From Bacteroidota bacterium (GTDB taxonomy: Bacteria > Bacteroidota > Bacteroidia > Chitinophagales > Chitinophagaceae), in NCBI GenBank assembly GCA_018268035.1, contig JAFDXI010000163.1:62001-126000 (forward strand): 64,000 nucleotides of DNA. The letters are read 5' to 3'. Numbering within the stretch: the first letter of the stretch is position 1; the number at the start of each line of letters is the position of its first letter. The translations under genes and the position numbers were made by a program. Under the pieces are notes generated by a model that saw nothing but the letters and a program-made list of their open reading frames with translations, searched no databases and was not told the DNA's origin. Of the stretch, positions 17,709 to 26,821 are shown in pieces.

Positions 17709-18581
17709 ATGACAGAAAAGACAAAATCACTTAAACGTAGCAAACCAAATTATATTTACAGCATTGTAGGCGTTGCATTGGTATTATTGATTTTAGGTAT
17801 TATGGGTTGGTTATTTTTAAACCTGGCCCAGGCGGGTAATGCATTTAAAGAAGACATCCGAATCAGTGCCTATTTACGTACCAATAATAAAGACAGCATC
17901 ACCCAAATTCAGAAATATATTGCTTCGCAACCTTATGCAAAAAATGTAGAGTATATCAATAAGGATAAGGCAAAAGAAATATGGAATAAAGACAATAATG
18001 AAGACTGGAATAAAATTTTAAGCGATAACCCATTACCTGAAAGCATTGATTTTTATGCCAAAGCTGCTTATGTAAATTCAGACAGCCTTAGCAAAATTTC
18101 CAATAATATAATGGAGTTATACAGCAGCCAGATTACAGAACTGCAATATCCTTCCGGACTCGTAAACAACCTGAACGAAAGAGCTTCAAAACTGGGTTTA
18201 ATATTTTTGGTTGTGGCCATTGTGCTTTGTGTGATAGTTATTGTTAGTATTGATACAACCATCCGGCTGGCTATGTTTAGTAACCGCTTCCTGATAAAAA
18301 CCATGCAAATGGTGGGTGCCACAAGGGGTTTCATTTCCCGTCCCATGGATATACGTGCAGTGATTAACGGCCTCATCAGTGCAGCTATAGCCATTGTCGT
18401 TTTATTTGCTTTAATTGAATGGGCAGAAAGCCAGTTCCCTCAATTAAAAGCCATTCATAGTAATATGCTTACTATCATTTTATTTGGTGGATTGATTGTT
18501 TTAGGTGTTGGCATTTCATTATTCAGCACACATCGTAGTGTAATAAAATACCTGAAGATGAAGTTGGATGATTTATATTAG
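17709..18581 (+). CDS. ftsX: Cell division protein FtsX
   Basis: 290 residues. A short basic cytoplasmic N-terminus leads into the first membrane helix (YSIVGVALVLLILGIMGWLF), then a periplasmic domain of about 120 residues (EDIRISAYLRTN...ITQIQKYIASQPYAKNVEYI). Three more helices carry the FtsX permease domain (ERASKLGLIFLVVAIVLCVI, IRLAMFSNRFLIKTMQMVGA, then two C-terminal helices). FtsX pairs with the ATPase FtsE and activates peptidoglycan hydrolases at the septum. As often in Bacteroidota, ftsE is not adjacent. It seems to be alone. Confidence 0.93.
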   Translation: MTEKTKSLKRSKPNYIYSIVGVALVLLILGIMGWLFLNLAQAGNAFKEDIRISAYLRTNNKDSITQIQKYIASQPYAKNVEYINKDKAKEIWNKDNNEDWNKILSDNPLPESIDFYAKAAYVNSDSLSKISNNIMELYSSQITELQYPSGLVNNLNERASKLGLIFLVVAIVLCVIVIVSIDTTIRLAMFSNRFLIKTMQMVGATRGFISRPMDIRAVINGLISAAIAIVVLFALIEWAESQFPQLKAIHSNMLTIILFGGLIVLGVGISLFSTHRSVIKYLKMKLDDLY

Positions 18582-18665
18582 TAATAAAAGCTCCCTACAT
18601 CCGGGCAATCACTGATTATTCTATTGTAATTAATATTTAATTCGCCCATGCAATCTTTAAGAAGA

Positions 18666-20144
18666 TTAGTAAAACGAATTAAAAGCGCTACCCAGATTTT
18701 CAATCACATCTGAAGCCAGTAAACTTTCTTCTGATTGTTTTTCCAATGCAATATCAGCAGCAAGGCCATGAAGGTAAACGCCAAATACAGCAGCTTCAAA
18801 TAGTGTATAGTGCTGAGCCAATAATGCAGTTATAATCCCGGTTAATACATCCCCGCTCCCACCTTTGGCAAGTCCTGCATTTCCGGTAATATTAAACCAG
18901 CCTTTCCCTTTATAAGCAGTCAATGTGTATTTACCTTTTAATACAATGACACATTGCAATTTTTCAGATTGTTGCAAAGCCATTTCAATTCTTTCAAAAT
19001 CATTTTCTGCTTTTCCAAAAAGCCGTTCAAATTCTTTTGGGTGTGGTGTTAAGACTGACCTGTTACAGGTTGATTGAAGTAAAGTATTAGTTGCAGCAAT
19101 TATATTCAGTGCATCGGCGTCTGCAACCATCTTTCCATTGAAATTTTTTAATACATCTTCCACCAATGACCCTGCTTCAACAGCTTTACCAATTCCCGGC
19201 CCAATAGCCACTACGTTGTATCCTTCATACTTCAATCCTTCCTCCCGCACTTGGCACATAGCTTCAGGTAAAGAAGCATGCACTGCATTCAAATATGCTG
19301 AAGGTACATTCAAAGTTGTCAAACCTGCACCTGTTCGCAAACAGGCATGGGTTGTCATTAACGCAGCGCCCATTTTACCAGTATTACCGGCAATGATTAA
19401 TGCATGTCCATAATTTCCTTTATGTGAAAAAGGTTTACGAGGCCTATAAATGAGCTGAATCAATTCCCTGTTTGCAATTTGAAACTTTGCTTCAACCGAT
19501 TCTAAAAACAAAGGCAATAACCCTATATCCAGAATTTTCAAGACCCCTGTGTAAGCCTCATTTTCTGCGACAAGGAAACATAATTTATATGATTGAAATG
19601 TTAGTGTAAGGTTCGCCCTGATGACTGTATTGCCTTTACTGCTTTTGTCAATAAACATACCACTGGGCACATCAATTGAAATAATAAATGCATTGGACTG
19701 GTTGATATGTTTTACCAATGCTTCACCTAAGTTTTGCAATGGCCTGTTGAGCCCTGATCCATATAACGCATCAATCACCACATCACTTTCATTCAGGTCA
19801 GGAAAACAGGCTTCTGATTGTATAAAATGAATACTGACTTCCATCTCATGCAAGCGATGAAGGTTTGCCTGGAAATCATTGGTGCCAACAGCTCCGAATT
19901 CAATTATATACACACTAACGGTATAGTGTTGGTTATATAATTGTCTTGCAATAGCCAAGCCATCACCACCATTATTTCCTTTACCACAGAATACTTTTAT
20001 ATGCCTGTTAAACATTTCCAATTGAGTGATATAATCTGTGCAAACCTGTGCAGCACGCTCCATCAAATCAAGAGAGCTGATTGGTTCATGCTGAATGGTA
20101 AAATCATCCCAGCTATGTATCTGTTGAGCATTTAAAACTTTCAT
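18666..20144 (-). CDS. nnr: Bifunctional NAD(P)H-hydrate epimerase / ADP-dependent dehydratase
   Basis: 492 residues from MKVLNAQQIHSWDDFT; I rejected a start 8 codons upstream because the family begins at MK(I/V)L. It repairs damaged NAD(P)H. The N-terminal YjeF_N epimerase domain (residues about 1-215) has CGKGNNGGDGLAIARQLY and DVVIDALYGSGLNRPL. The C-terminal ribokinase-like dehydratase domain (about 220-492) has GHALIIAGNTGKMGAALMTT, VLTPHPKEFERLFG and the catalytic GLAKGGSGDVLTGII with its Asp. Length is typical of the fused form. Confidence 0.95.
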   Translation of the reverse strand: MKVLNAQQIHSWDDFTIQHEPISSLDLMERAAQVCTDYITQLEMFNRHIKVFCGKGNNGGDGLAIARQLYNQHYTVSVYIIEFGAVGTNDFQANLHRLHEMEVSIHFIQSEACFPDLNESDVVIDALYGSGLNRPLQNLGEALVKHINQSNAFIISIDVPSGMFIDKSSKGNTVIRANLTLTFQSYKLCFLVAENEAYTGVLKILDIGLLPLFLESVEAKFQIANRELIQLIYRPRKPFSHKGNYGHALIIAGNTGKMGAALMTTHACLRTGAGLTTLNVPSAYLNAVHASLPEAMCQVREEGLKYEGYNVVAIGPGIGKAVEAGSLVEDVLKNFNGKMVADADALNIIAATNTLLQSTCNRSVLTPHPKEFERLFGKAENDFERIEMALQQSEKLQCVIVLKGKYTLTAYKGKGWFNITGNAGLAKGGSGDVLTGIITALLAQHYTLFEAAVFGVYLHGLAADIALEKQSEESLLASDVIENLGSAFNSFY

Positions 20145-20395
20145 TGGCATAAAGGTAAAAAAGTTCAATAATGATTAATAAAAATTGAATTAGCTTCAGA
20201 TTCTGAAATATTAAACGACCTGTTTTTGAATTAGCAACTGCCCGATTAAAATCAATTAGTGATCATGAAGAATAAAACATGTTTTGCCTTCATCATTTTT
20301 TAAATCAATCAACCATTAACAAAATATTGATAAACTAAAAAGAATAAAATAAATCTTAATTGCAAATAAATTTTTTAATCAAAAAAACAAACAAC

Positions 20396-20767
20396 ATGAA
20401 AAAGCTTTTTACACTCTCTTTTACTCTGATGCTAATAAGCACTGCAGCATTTTCTCAAACCATATTTACGAATGTATCATTCAGGGCACCAGTTATCAGC
20501 GTCAATTTTGGTCATCGTTATGTGGAAACATATTCCATGTCAAAATACCAGCGGGATGTATTGATTGCAAACATCAATGCCAATTATAACCAGCAGGTGA
20601 AACAAGCAATGAATCTGCGCATTGGTGCTGCCAAAAAAATTGACCTAATACAACAGTTGCAAAGGGAAAGAAACAACAAAATACAAAATGTGAATGATCG
20701 TTTTTTTGACTGGAGAAATAAATACAACTACAATCATTACGATGCACATTTTAATTGGATAAGGTAA
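20396..20767 (+). CDS. Small secreted protein of unknown function
   Basis: 123 residues from MKKLFTLSFTLMLISTAAFS; this start gives a clean Sec signal ending at about FSQ, and the frame upstream has no support. The mature part has a short beta stretch (FRAPVISVNFGHRYVE), then a basic amphipathic helix (DVLIANINANYNQQVKQAMN to QQLQRERNNKIQNVNDRFF) and an aromatic tail (YNYNHYDAHFNWIR). It has no lipobox. I recognise no family. A shared terminator separates it from the convergent MFS gene. Confidence 0.68.
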   Translation: MKKLFTLSFTLMLISTAAFSQTIFTNVSFRAPVISVNFGHRYVETYSMSKYQRDVLIANINANYNQQVKQAMNLRIGAAKKIDLIQQLQRERNNKIQNVNDRFFDWRNKYNYNHYDAHFNWIR

Positions 20768-20790
20768 AATATCTTATAGCAGCGATCAAC

Positions 20791-20828
20791 AATAAATGCC
20801 TTTCCATTTTAGAGAGGCTTTATTTTTT
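20791..20828. terminator. Terminator between convergent genes
   Basis: AATAAA(T)GCCT pairs with AGGCTTTATT, with one bulged T, followed by TTTTTT on the plus strand. The A-rich left arm could also serve the minus-strand MFS gene. Confidence 0.65.
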
Positions 20829-20859
20829 CCTATAAAAACAAAACAGTGTGAACTAACAC

Positions 20860-22104
20860 TCAGATTGTTTTTGCAGCAGTATATTTTTTCTGAAGTTTAT
20901 TAAAAATAATCAGCAAAACAGCAAGGATTGTGATAGGCACCAATGAAAAATAAAAAGCGCTCTGGCCGCCGTATTTATCAAAAATATATCCGGTCAATAA
21001 CGAACCGGTTGTGCCACCTATAGCAGAAAAAATAATAATCAATCCAGACATAATACCATGTTTGGGTTTGGGAAGCGAGCTTAGAATGACAGAATTGATT
21101 GCAGGATATACAGGTGCCAGCAGTAAACCTATCAATGGAAAAATATATGCAGCCATTGGTGCATCCAGCCAGCCAGCAATCGTTTTTCCGGATTCATTTT
21201 TTGCCAAAGGCATTGCAACCAATATCAATAAAGCAGCTAATAACAATGTACCAAGCAGGACTTTTAACCAGTTTAATTTTTTCAAAACAATCCCTGCTAA
21301 AAACCTTCCCAACGCAGTTGAGCCCGCAAGGATGCTTCCCATTTGAATGCTCAATACTGCAGGCAGCAACAACACTTTGTTGTTGAATGTTGGTAAAAAG
21401 TTTTGTATGCTTTGTTCAATCAACACATAAAAAAATGCAGAGAAGATAAAAGCAATTACAATAGGTTCGCCCATCAGTTTAAACATGTCAATAAATTTTA
21501 TTGAGCTTTCATGGCCTGCTTCTGTCCTGGCAGCAGATTCATCAAGAGGTGATGAAAGCAAAAGGAAAAATGCAATCAATGACAAGATGCCCAATAAATA
21601 ATATGCATTCAACCATGAAGTAGATGAAGGGTTGTTGTTATCAACGAATGAACCGAAAATAAAATATAATGAAAGATTGCCCACCATAAAAAATGATTCA
21701 ATAAAATTCATCATGCTGATATGCTCATTTGAATCTTTGGTAACGATACCAATAGTACTGTACACACTCATTTTTATCAGGGCAAAACAACTACCCACTG
21801 CTACAAACAATACTTTTACTGCAAAAAAGCCTGGTGTGTTGGGGATAATAAAACACGCTAATGAAACAACAGCCAATGCAACGAGCATGGCTTTTTTATA
21901 CCCGAATTTTGTAATGTAAGATGCTACCAGAAAAGATAAAGCTGCTATGCTCAGGTCTTTGCAGGGATCAATCCAGGCTGCAGATTGTTTAGAAATACCA
22001 AAACTGTTTTGTACCTGTAAAATGGCAATGCCTGAGCTGTTTAATAAAATTGCAAAAACAAAATAATTGATGAACAGTGATAGTTTGATTCTCCAGTTAT
22101 GCAT
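20860..22104 (-). CDS. MFS transporter, FHS/sugar-permease-like
   Basis: A 414-residue inner-membrane protein with about 12 hydrophobic segments. The start MHNWRIKLSLFINYFVFAIL leads directly into helix 1. FLVASYITKFGYKKAMLVAL carries a motif A-like turn. In the second half are FLPTFNNKVLLLPAVLSIQMG, STALGRFLAGIVLKKLNW and GLLLAPVYPAINSVILSSLP, with a long soluble loop near residue 200. The pattern resembles the fucose/glucose permease-like MFS group common in Bacteroidota. The substrate is unknown. Confidence 0.8.
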   Translation of the reverse strand: MHNWRIKLSLFINYFVFAILLNSSGIAILQVQNSFGISKQSAAWIDPCKDLSIAALSFLVASYITKFGYKKAMLVALAVVSLACFIIPNTPGFFAVKVLFVAVGSCFALIKMSVYSTIGIVTKDSNEHISMMNFIESFFMVGNLSLYFIFGSFVDNNNPSSTSWLNAYYLLGILSLIAFFLLLSSPLDESAARTEAGHESSIKFIDMFKLMGEPIVIAFIFSAFFYVLIEQSIQNFLPTFNNKVLLLPAVLSIQMGSILAGSTALGRFLAGIVLKKLNWLKVLLGTLLLAALLILVAMPLAKNESGKTIAGWLDAPMAAYIFPLIGLLLAPVYPAINSVILSSLPKPKHGIMSGLIIIFSAIGGTTGSLLTGYIFDKYGGQSAFYFSLVPITILAVLLIIFNKLQKKYTAAKTI

Positions 22105-22227
22105 AGCAGACGTTTACGTGAATGAGCAGGTGAAAATACACAAAGCATAACTGAAAAAAAACTTTAGTAAGATAACTGCTTTGAAATTCATGTACGTTAG
22201 TGTACTAAGAATAACCTTGATTACATT

Positions 22228-23043
22228 TTATTTCTTTGGCCAGCCCCATTCTAAAAATGCTGGGAATGCCATCCCCCATGTTGGTATATCATGTTTACCA
22301 TCTTCCAGTTCAAGGTATTTAATCTGGTCAGGTGAATACCCTTTTTTCTCAAGCTCCCTTATCAGGTCAAGTGTATCATCAATAGAATCAATTATACCAT
22401 TTTTATTCCTATCGGCTACCTCATCAGCAATCCCACATTCAAAAAAGAATTTCAGCCAGGGATAATATTTTCCTTTTTTTATCTGCTGGTGCATGATGCG
22501 ATGTTTATTATCATCATAACCTTCCTGGTAGCCTTTGCTCCTCCACCACAAAGATCCACTGAATACACCAACATTGGCAAACTCATGAGCATGGTTCCAA
22601 ACAATATCAAGTGCAGTTAATCCTCCTAATGAAAAACCCGCAAAAGATTTTTCTTTGAATGAGGGCACATGATAGGTCTCATGGACATGAGGAAGTAATT
22701 CTTCAAAAATAAAACTGGTATATTCTCCTGCTTTAGCGCCACGACCTTTATAATCGGGTTGACTGGCAACACCATACTCCATTTTTCTGTCAGGGCCACA
22801 ATGGATTCCGACACATAAAACAGGTTCAATTTTTTGTTCTTCCAGCAAGTTATCTAAAATTTCATCAAAAGGCATTTTGGGCAGATCCTGTCCATCATTG
22901 ATTAATAGCAGGCTCATCTGGTCAGGCCTTGCCACACAGTTGGGAAGATAAAAATCAACGACTACTTCCCGGTCCAAAAAGGTAGAATCAATCTCTGATC
23001 TTTCCACTAAAACATTACTTAATTCTGGTTTGCGGCGCTCCAT
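22228..23043 (-). CDS. Alpha/beta hydrolase, esterase D / enterochelin-esterase-like
   Basis: 271 residues from MERRKPELSNVLVERSEID; an ATG three codons upstream is possible. The nucleophile elbow is FAGFSLGGLTALD with the catalytic Ser in GFSLGG. LLLINDGQDLPK supplies the usual oxyanion strand and DGKHDIPTWG the catalytic His. The protein has no signal peptide, so it acts in the cytoplasm. It is divergent from the ATP-grasp gene (156 bases between starts) and lies one gene from a YbdK-type ligase, a set also seen together in other genomes. It may cleave or release an ester or thioester product of that pathway, which is inference. Confidence 0.84.
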   Translation of the reverse strand: MERRKPELSNVLVERSEIDSTFLDREVVVDFYLPNCVARPDQMSLLLINDGQDLPKMPFDEILDNLLEEQKIEPVLCVGIHCGPDRKMEYGVASQPDYKGRGAKAGEYTSFIFEELLPHVHETYHVPSFKEKSFAGFSLGGLTALDIVWNHAHEFANVGVFSGSLWWRSKGYQEGYDDNKHRIMHQQIKKGKYYPWLKFFFECGIADEVADRNKNGIIDSIDDTLDLIRELEKKGYSPDQIKYLELEDGKHDIPTWGMAFPAFLEWGWPKK

Positions 23044-23199
23044 AAAATTCAAATATAATAGAAGCTGAATTAATTTTCTTTTAAAAAAAAATTACTTCCT
23101 GTTATTAGTTTCTTTAAATTGAAGCGGTTATCTTCAATCAAAAATTATACAATTGCTTAGCCGCATTGTACACTTAAAAAAAACAACAAAATTCAGTGT

Positions 23200-24156
23200 A
23201 TGAAAAAGATTGGAATCTTATTTGGACAGGAAAGAACTTTTCCGCAGGCATTTATTGAAAGGGTTAACAGTAAAAATGTTGAAGGCATTCAGGCTGAAGC
23301 CGTTCGCATTGATAAAGTGATGCAGGGCGTCGCAACAGAATATTCAGTTATTGTTGACCGCATCAGCCAGGATGTTCCTTTTTATAGGGCTTTCCTGAAA
23401 AATGCAGCTATTACAGGAACTGCAGTTATCAACAACCCATTTTGGTGGAGTGCAGATGAAAAGTTTTTCAACAATTGCCTCGCAACAAAAATCAATGTGC
23501 CGGTACCTAAAACAGTTATTCTTCCTTCAAGGGATTTGCCAGCAGACACATCTGATAATTCATTTTCAAACCTTGCATATCCTTTAGATTGGGATGGAAT
23601 TTTTAATTATGTTGGTTTCCCTGCTTACATGAAACCATTTGCAGGCGGTGGATGGAAAAATGTTTATAAGCTCAACACCATGAGTGAATTTTTTGATAAA
23701 CATGCAGAAACTGGTCAGTTGGTTATGTTGTTGCAGGAAGAGATTGTTTTTGAAGAATATTATCGCTGTTATTGTGTGGGTGGTAAATATGTTCGTATCA
23801 TGCCTTATGAACCACGCAACCCGCATCACCTGAGATATGTAGCCGGCTTTACACCTACACCTGAAAAACTGAAAGAGATGGAAGGCATTGTATTGCGTAT
23901 CAATAAATATTTAGGTTATGATTTTAATACAGTAGAACTGGCATTACGAGATGGTGTGCCTTATGCAATTGACTTTTGCAATCCGGCGCCGGATGCTGAC
24001 CGCAACAGTGTGGGCGAAGAAAATTTTGCATGGGTAGTAGAAACAGCTGCTAATTATGCCATTGAAAAAGCATTATCATACCAGGAAGGAAAAGATAATT
24101 TAACCTGGGGTGAATATATTAGAAGAAGCGCCAATGGTCAGCCATTAACTGATTAA
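23200..24156 (+). CDS. ATP-grasp-family ligase-like protein
   Basis: 318 residues without a signal peptide. The N-terminal half (MKKIGILFGQERTFPQAFIE, then VATEYSVIVDRIS) resembles the pre-ATP-grasp domain of RimK-like ligases. The ATP-grasp core is visible as GFPAYMKPFAGGGWKNVYK (nucleotide loop), MLLQEEIVFEEYYRCYCVGG and YAIDFCNPAPDAD, with acidic and amide metal ligands. Such enzymes form amide bonds from a carboxylate and an amine via an acylphosphate. With the next gene encoding a second amide-forming ligase, it could make a small peptide-like metabolite; the product is unknown. Confidence 0.8.
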   Translation: MKKIGILFGQERTFPQAFIERVNSKNVEGIQAEAVRIDKVMQGVATEYSVIVDRISQDVPFYRAFLKNAAITGTAVINNPFWWSADEKFFNNCLATKINVPVPKTVILPSRDLPADTSDNSFSNLAYPLDWDGIFNYVGFPAYMKPFAGGGWKNVYKLNTMSEFFDKHAETGQLVMLLQEEIVFEEYYRCYCVGGKYVRIMPYEPRNPHHLRYVAGFTPTPEKLKEMEGIVLRINKYLGYDFNTVELALRDGVPYAIDFCNPAPDADRNSVGEENFAWVVETAANYAIEKALSYQEGKDNLTWGEYIRRSANGQPLTD

Positions 24157-24377
24157 AAAAAATCTGATTGTTGGTTTTATAAATAAATGATTTCAACACC
24201 AGAAAATATCATTTTAATCCAATTGAATTTGCTGTGAAGTGGATACAAAGCATTTACTATTATAATCGAAACAAACAATATAATAGTTTAAAAAATTAAT
24301 GCCATCAAAGCCACCTCGCAACATTTTTATACTGGAAATAATTTGATATTATTACCGGGATTTTTTAAAAAAGAATT

Positions 24378-25487
24378 ATGCCAAATATCAATTACAAACA
24401 TTTTACATTAGGTGTAGAAGAAGAATACATGGTATTGGATCCGGAATCAAGGGAACTAAAGAGCCATGAACAAAAAATTGTAACAGAAGGTCAGAAAATT
24501 ATTAAAGACAAAGTGAAGGCTGAAATGCACCAGGCTGTGGTGGAAGTAGGTACAGACATTTGCAAGGATATTGAAGAAGCGCATCGCGATGTAACAACTT
24601 TAAGGACCACAATTTCGCAAATTGCAGACAGCCTTGGTTACTGGATGGGCGCATCAGGAACACACCCATTTAGTCATTGGGAAAGTCAGTTGATTACGGA
24701 TCATGTCAGGTATAATCAAATTGTAAATGAACTACAGGAAGCAGCACGCAGTAACCTGATTTTTGGATTGCATGTTCATGTGGGAATGGAAGACAGGAAG
24801 ATGGCAATTCATATTGCAAATTCTGCCCGGTATTTTTTACCACATGTGTATGCGCTTAGTACCAATTCGCCCTTTTGGGAAGGAAGGAAAACAGGTTATA
24901 AATCTTTCCGCACAAAAGTCTTTGACAAATTTCCACGAACAGGCATACCTGATTATTTTGAAAGCATAGAAGCTTATGATAATTATGTCAACATCCTTAT
25001 CAAGACCAACTGTATTGATAATGCCAAAAAAATATGGTGGGACCTCAGGGTGCATCCATTTTTCAATACTGTTGAATTCAGGATTTGTGATGTGCCTATG
25101 ACAATTAATGAAACGATTGCTATCACTGCATTGTTTCAGGCCATTTGTGCCAAGTTATATAAACTGCGATCCAAAAATCTGAATTTCATTTTTTACCAGC
25201 GCGCTTTATTAAATGAAAATAAATGGCGTGCCAGCCGGTATGGCATTGATGGCAGCCTGATAGATTTTGGTAAAGAAGCTGAAGTAAATACCCGTGTTTT
25301 AATTTATGAATTGTTGGATTTTGTAGATGATGTAGTGGATGACCTCGGTAGCAGGTATGCAATTGATTATATCAACCGGATACTTGAACATGGTACCGGC
25401 GCTGACAGGCAGTTGTCTATCTATGAAGTAAACAATGATTTAAAAGATGTGGTCAGCTATGTGCATTCACAATTTCTGACACAATAA
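24378..25487 (+). CDS. YbdK-type carboxylate-amine ligase (glutamate-cysteine ligase GCS2 family)
   Basis: 369 residues. It begins FTLGVEEEYMVLDPES, the start of the GCS2 fold. Other marks are EVGTDICKDIEEAHRD, GASGTHPFSHWE, GLHVHVGM (metal and substrate site) and VEFRICDVPMTINETIA. YbdK proteins have weak gamma-glutamylcysteine ligase activity and mostly unknown true substrates. The length matches YbdK (about 370) and is far shorter than plant GCS. It follows the ATP-grasp gene on the same strand with a 221-base gap, so it may have its own promoter. A terminator follows the gene. Confidence 0.9.
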   Translation: MPNINYKHFTLGVEEEYMVLDPESRELKSHEQKIVTEGQKIIKDKVKAEMHQAVVEVGTDICKDIEEAHRDVTTLRTTISQIADSLGYWMGASGTHPFSHWESQLITDHVRYNQIVNELQEAARSNLIFGLHVHVGMEDRKMAIHIANSARYFLPHVYALSTNSPFWEGRKTGYKSFRTKVFDKFPRTGIPDYFESIEAYDNYVNILIKTNCIDNAKKIWWDLRVHPFFNTVEFRICDVPMTINETIAITALFQAICAKLYKLRSKNLNFIFYQRALLNENKWRASRYGIDGSLIDFGKEAEVNTRVLIYELLDFVDDVVDDLGSRYAIDYINRILEHGTGADRQLSIYEVNNDLKDVVSYVHSQFLTQ

Positions 25488-25514
25488 TTTCCTGATTCAT
25501 TTGAAACAACATAA

Positions 25515-25548
25515 ATGCACTCATCAAAAATCATGAGTGCATATTTTG
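25515..25548 (+). terminator. Hairpin terminator after the YbdK-type ligase gene
   Basis: A perfect 10-bp stem (ATGCACTCAT / ATGAGTGCAT) with an 8-base loop, followed by ATTTTG. It lies 27 bases past the stop codon. Confidence 0.75.
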
Positions 25549-25674
25549 TCCATTGATTTTATTTGATTCAATGAATATCTTATTATGTCAAAAAGTGATT
25601 GTTACTAAAACAATTTCCCATTCATTAAATGGCAGCATTCAAGCTGCATCAGTTTCAATAAAGAACAAGTTCCC

Positions 25675-25682
25675 TATTTTTG
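25675..25682 (+). promoter_or_regulatory. Putative -7 box (TATTTTTG) for bioB
   Basis: Matches TAnnTTTG, 19 bases before the bioB ATG. A TTTC about 19 bases upstream could serve as a weak -33 element. Confidence 0.45.
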
Positions 25683-25701
25683 TTTTTTTAAACTAAAGAA
25701 T

Positions 25702-26697
25702 ATGCAACAGGATATCCGTAAAAACTGGACAATAGAAGAGATTTATGAAATATACAATATGCCTTTGCTGGAACTGGTTGTCAGGGCAGCAAATATGCAT
25801 AAGAAATATAATGACACAGCCGAAGTACAGGTTTGCACATTATTGAGTATAAAAACGGGAGGCTGCACTGAAGATTGTGCATATTGTCCGCAGGCAGCCC
25901 GTTATCATACCGGAGTAGATGTACACGCATTGATGAAAAAAGATGAAGTATTGTCTTATGCAGCAAAAGCAAAAGAAGCAGGAAGCACCCGTTTCTGTAT
26001 GGGAGCAGCCTGGCGTGAAGTGCGGGATAACCGCGACTTTGACCGTGTGGTAGAGATGGTGAAAGGGGTAAATGAAATGGGAATGGAAGTTTGTTGCACC
26101 CTTGGGATGCTTTCAGAAACACAGGCAAAAAAATTAGCTGATGCAGGTTTGTATGCATACAACCATAACCTCGATACATCTGCCGAATATTATGAACATA
26201 TTATAACAACAAGAACATACAACGACAGGTTGGAAACTTTGGACAATGTGCGCAAAGCCGGTGTAAGTGTTTGCTGTGGTGGCATTATTGGCCTCGGTGA
26301 GAAACATGAAGACCGCATAAAAATGCTGCATACTTTATCAACGCTTCCTGAACATCCTGAAAGTGTTCCTATCAATGCATTGGTACCAATAGCTGGTACA
26401 CCATTGGAACACAACCAAAAAGTGGATGTGTGGGATATGATTCGCATGATCGCAACAGCCCGTATCCTGATGCCCAAAGCAATGGTGCGTTTAAGCGCAG
26501 GCCGTACCAATATGAACTTAAGCGAACAGGCTTTGTGCTTTTTAGCAGGTGCTAATTCCATCTTCGCAGGTGATAAATTATTAACCACACCCAACCCAAG
26601 CTTTGAAGAAGATGATGCAATGTTTCAATTACTGGGATTGAAACCACGTGTTTCATTTAAAGAAGAAAAGAAAATAGGAGAAGCAACTCTGGTATAA
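25702..26697 (+). CDS. bioB: Biotin synthase
   Basis: A 331-residue radical-SAM enzyme that inserts sulfur into dethiobiotin. The 4Fe-4S motif is CTEDCAYC (Cys55, Cys59, Cys62). The biotin-synthase hallmarks follow: [51 protein letters not shown], and [20 protein letters not shown] with the Arg/Ser residues near the 2Fe-2S cluster. [17 protein letters not shown] closes the core. Length is usual. No other bio gene is adjacent, so biotin genes are scattered in this genome. Confidence 0.97.
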   Translation: MQQDIRKNWTIEEIYEIYNMPLLELVVRAANMHKKYNDTAEVQVCTLLSIKTGGCTEDCAYCPQAARYHTGVDVHALMKKDEVLSYAAKAKEAGSTRFCMGAAWREVRDNRDFDRVVEMVKGVNEMGMEVCCTLGMLSETQAKKLADAGLYAYNHNLDTSAEYYEHIITTRTYNDRLETLDNVRKAGVSVCCGGIIGLGEKHEDRIKMLHTLSTLPEHPESVPINALVPIAGTPLEHNQKVDVWDMIRMIATARILMPKAMVRLSAGRTNMNLSEQALCFLAGANSIFAGDKLLTTPNPSFEEDDAMFQLLGLKPRVSFKEEKKIGEATLV

Positions 26698-26703
26698 TAT
26701 TTC

Positions 26704-26735
26704 TGCATTAATATTTTTGAATAAATATTAATGCA
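26704..26735. terminator. AT-rich perfect hairpin between convergent genes
   Basis: A perfect 13-bp stem (TGCATTAATATTT and its complement) with a 6-base loop, just past bioB. No T-run follows on the plus strand, so termination is likely but not assured. Confidence 0.5.
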
Positions 26736-26821
26736 TTGACATCGTAAGTACATAATGAAATGGAACAGTTATTCCGTTTTATCCTTTTCAATATTTTTTA
26801 AAAAAGCAGTCGTATTTTTTA

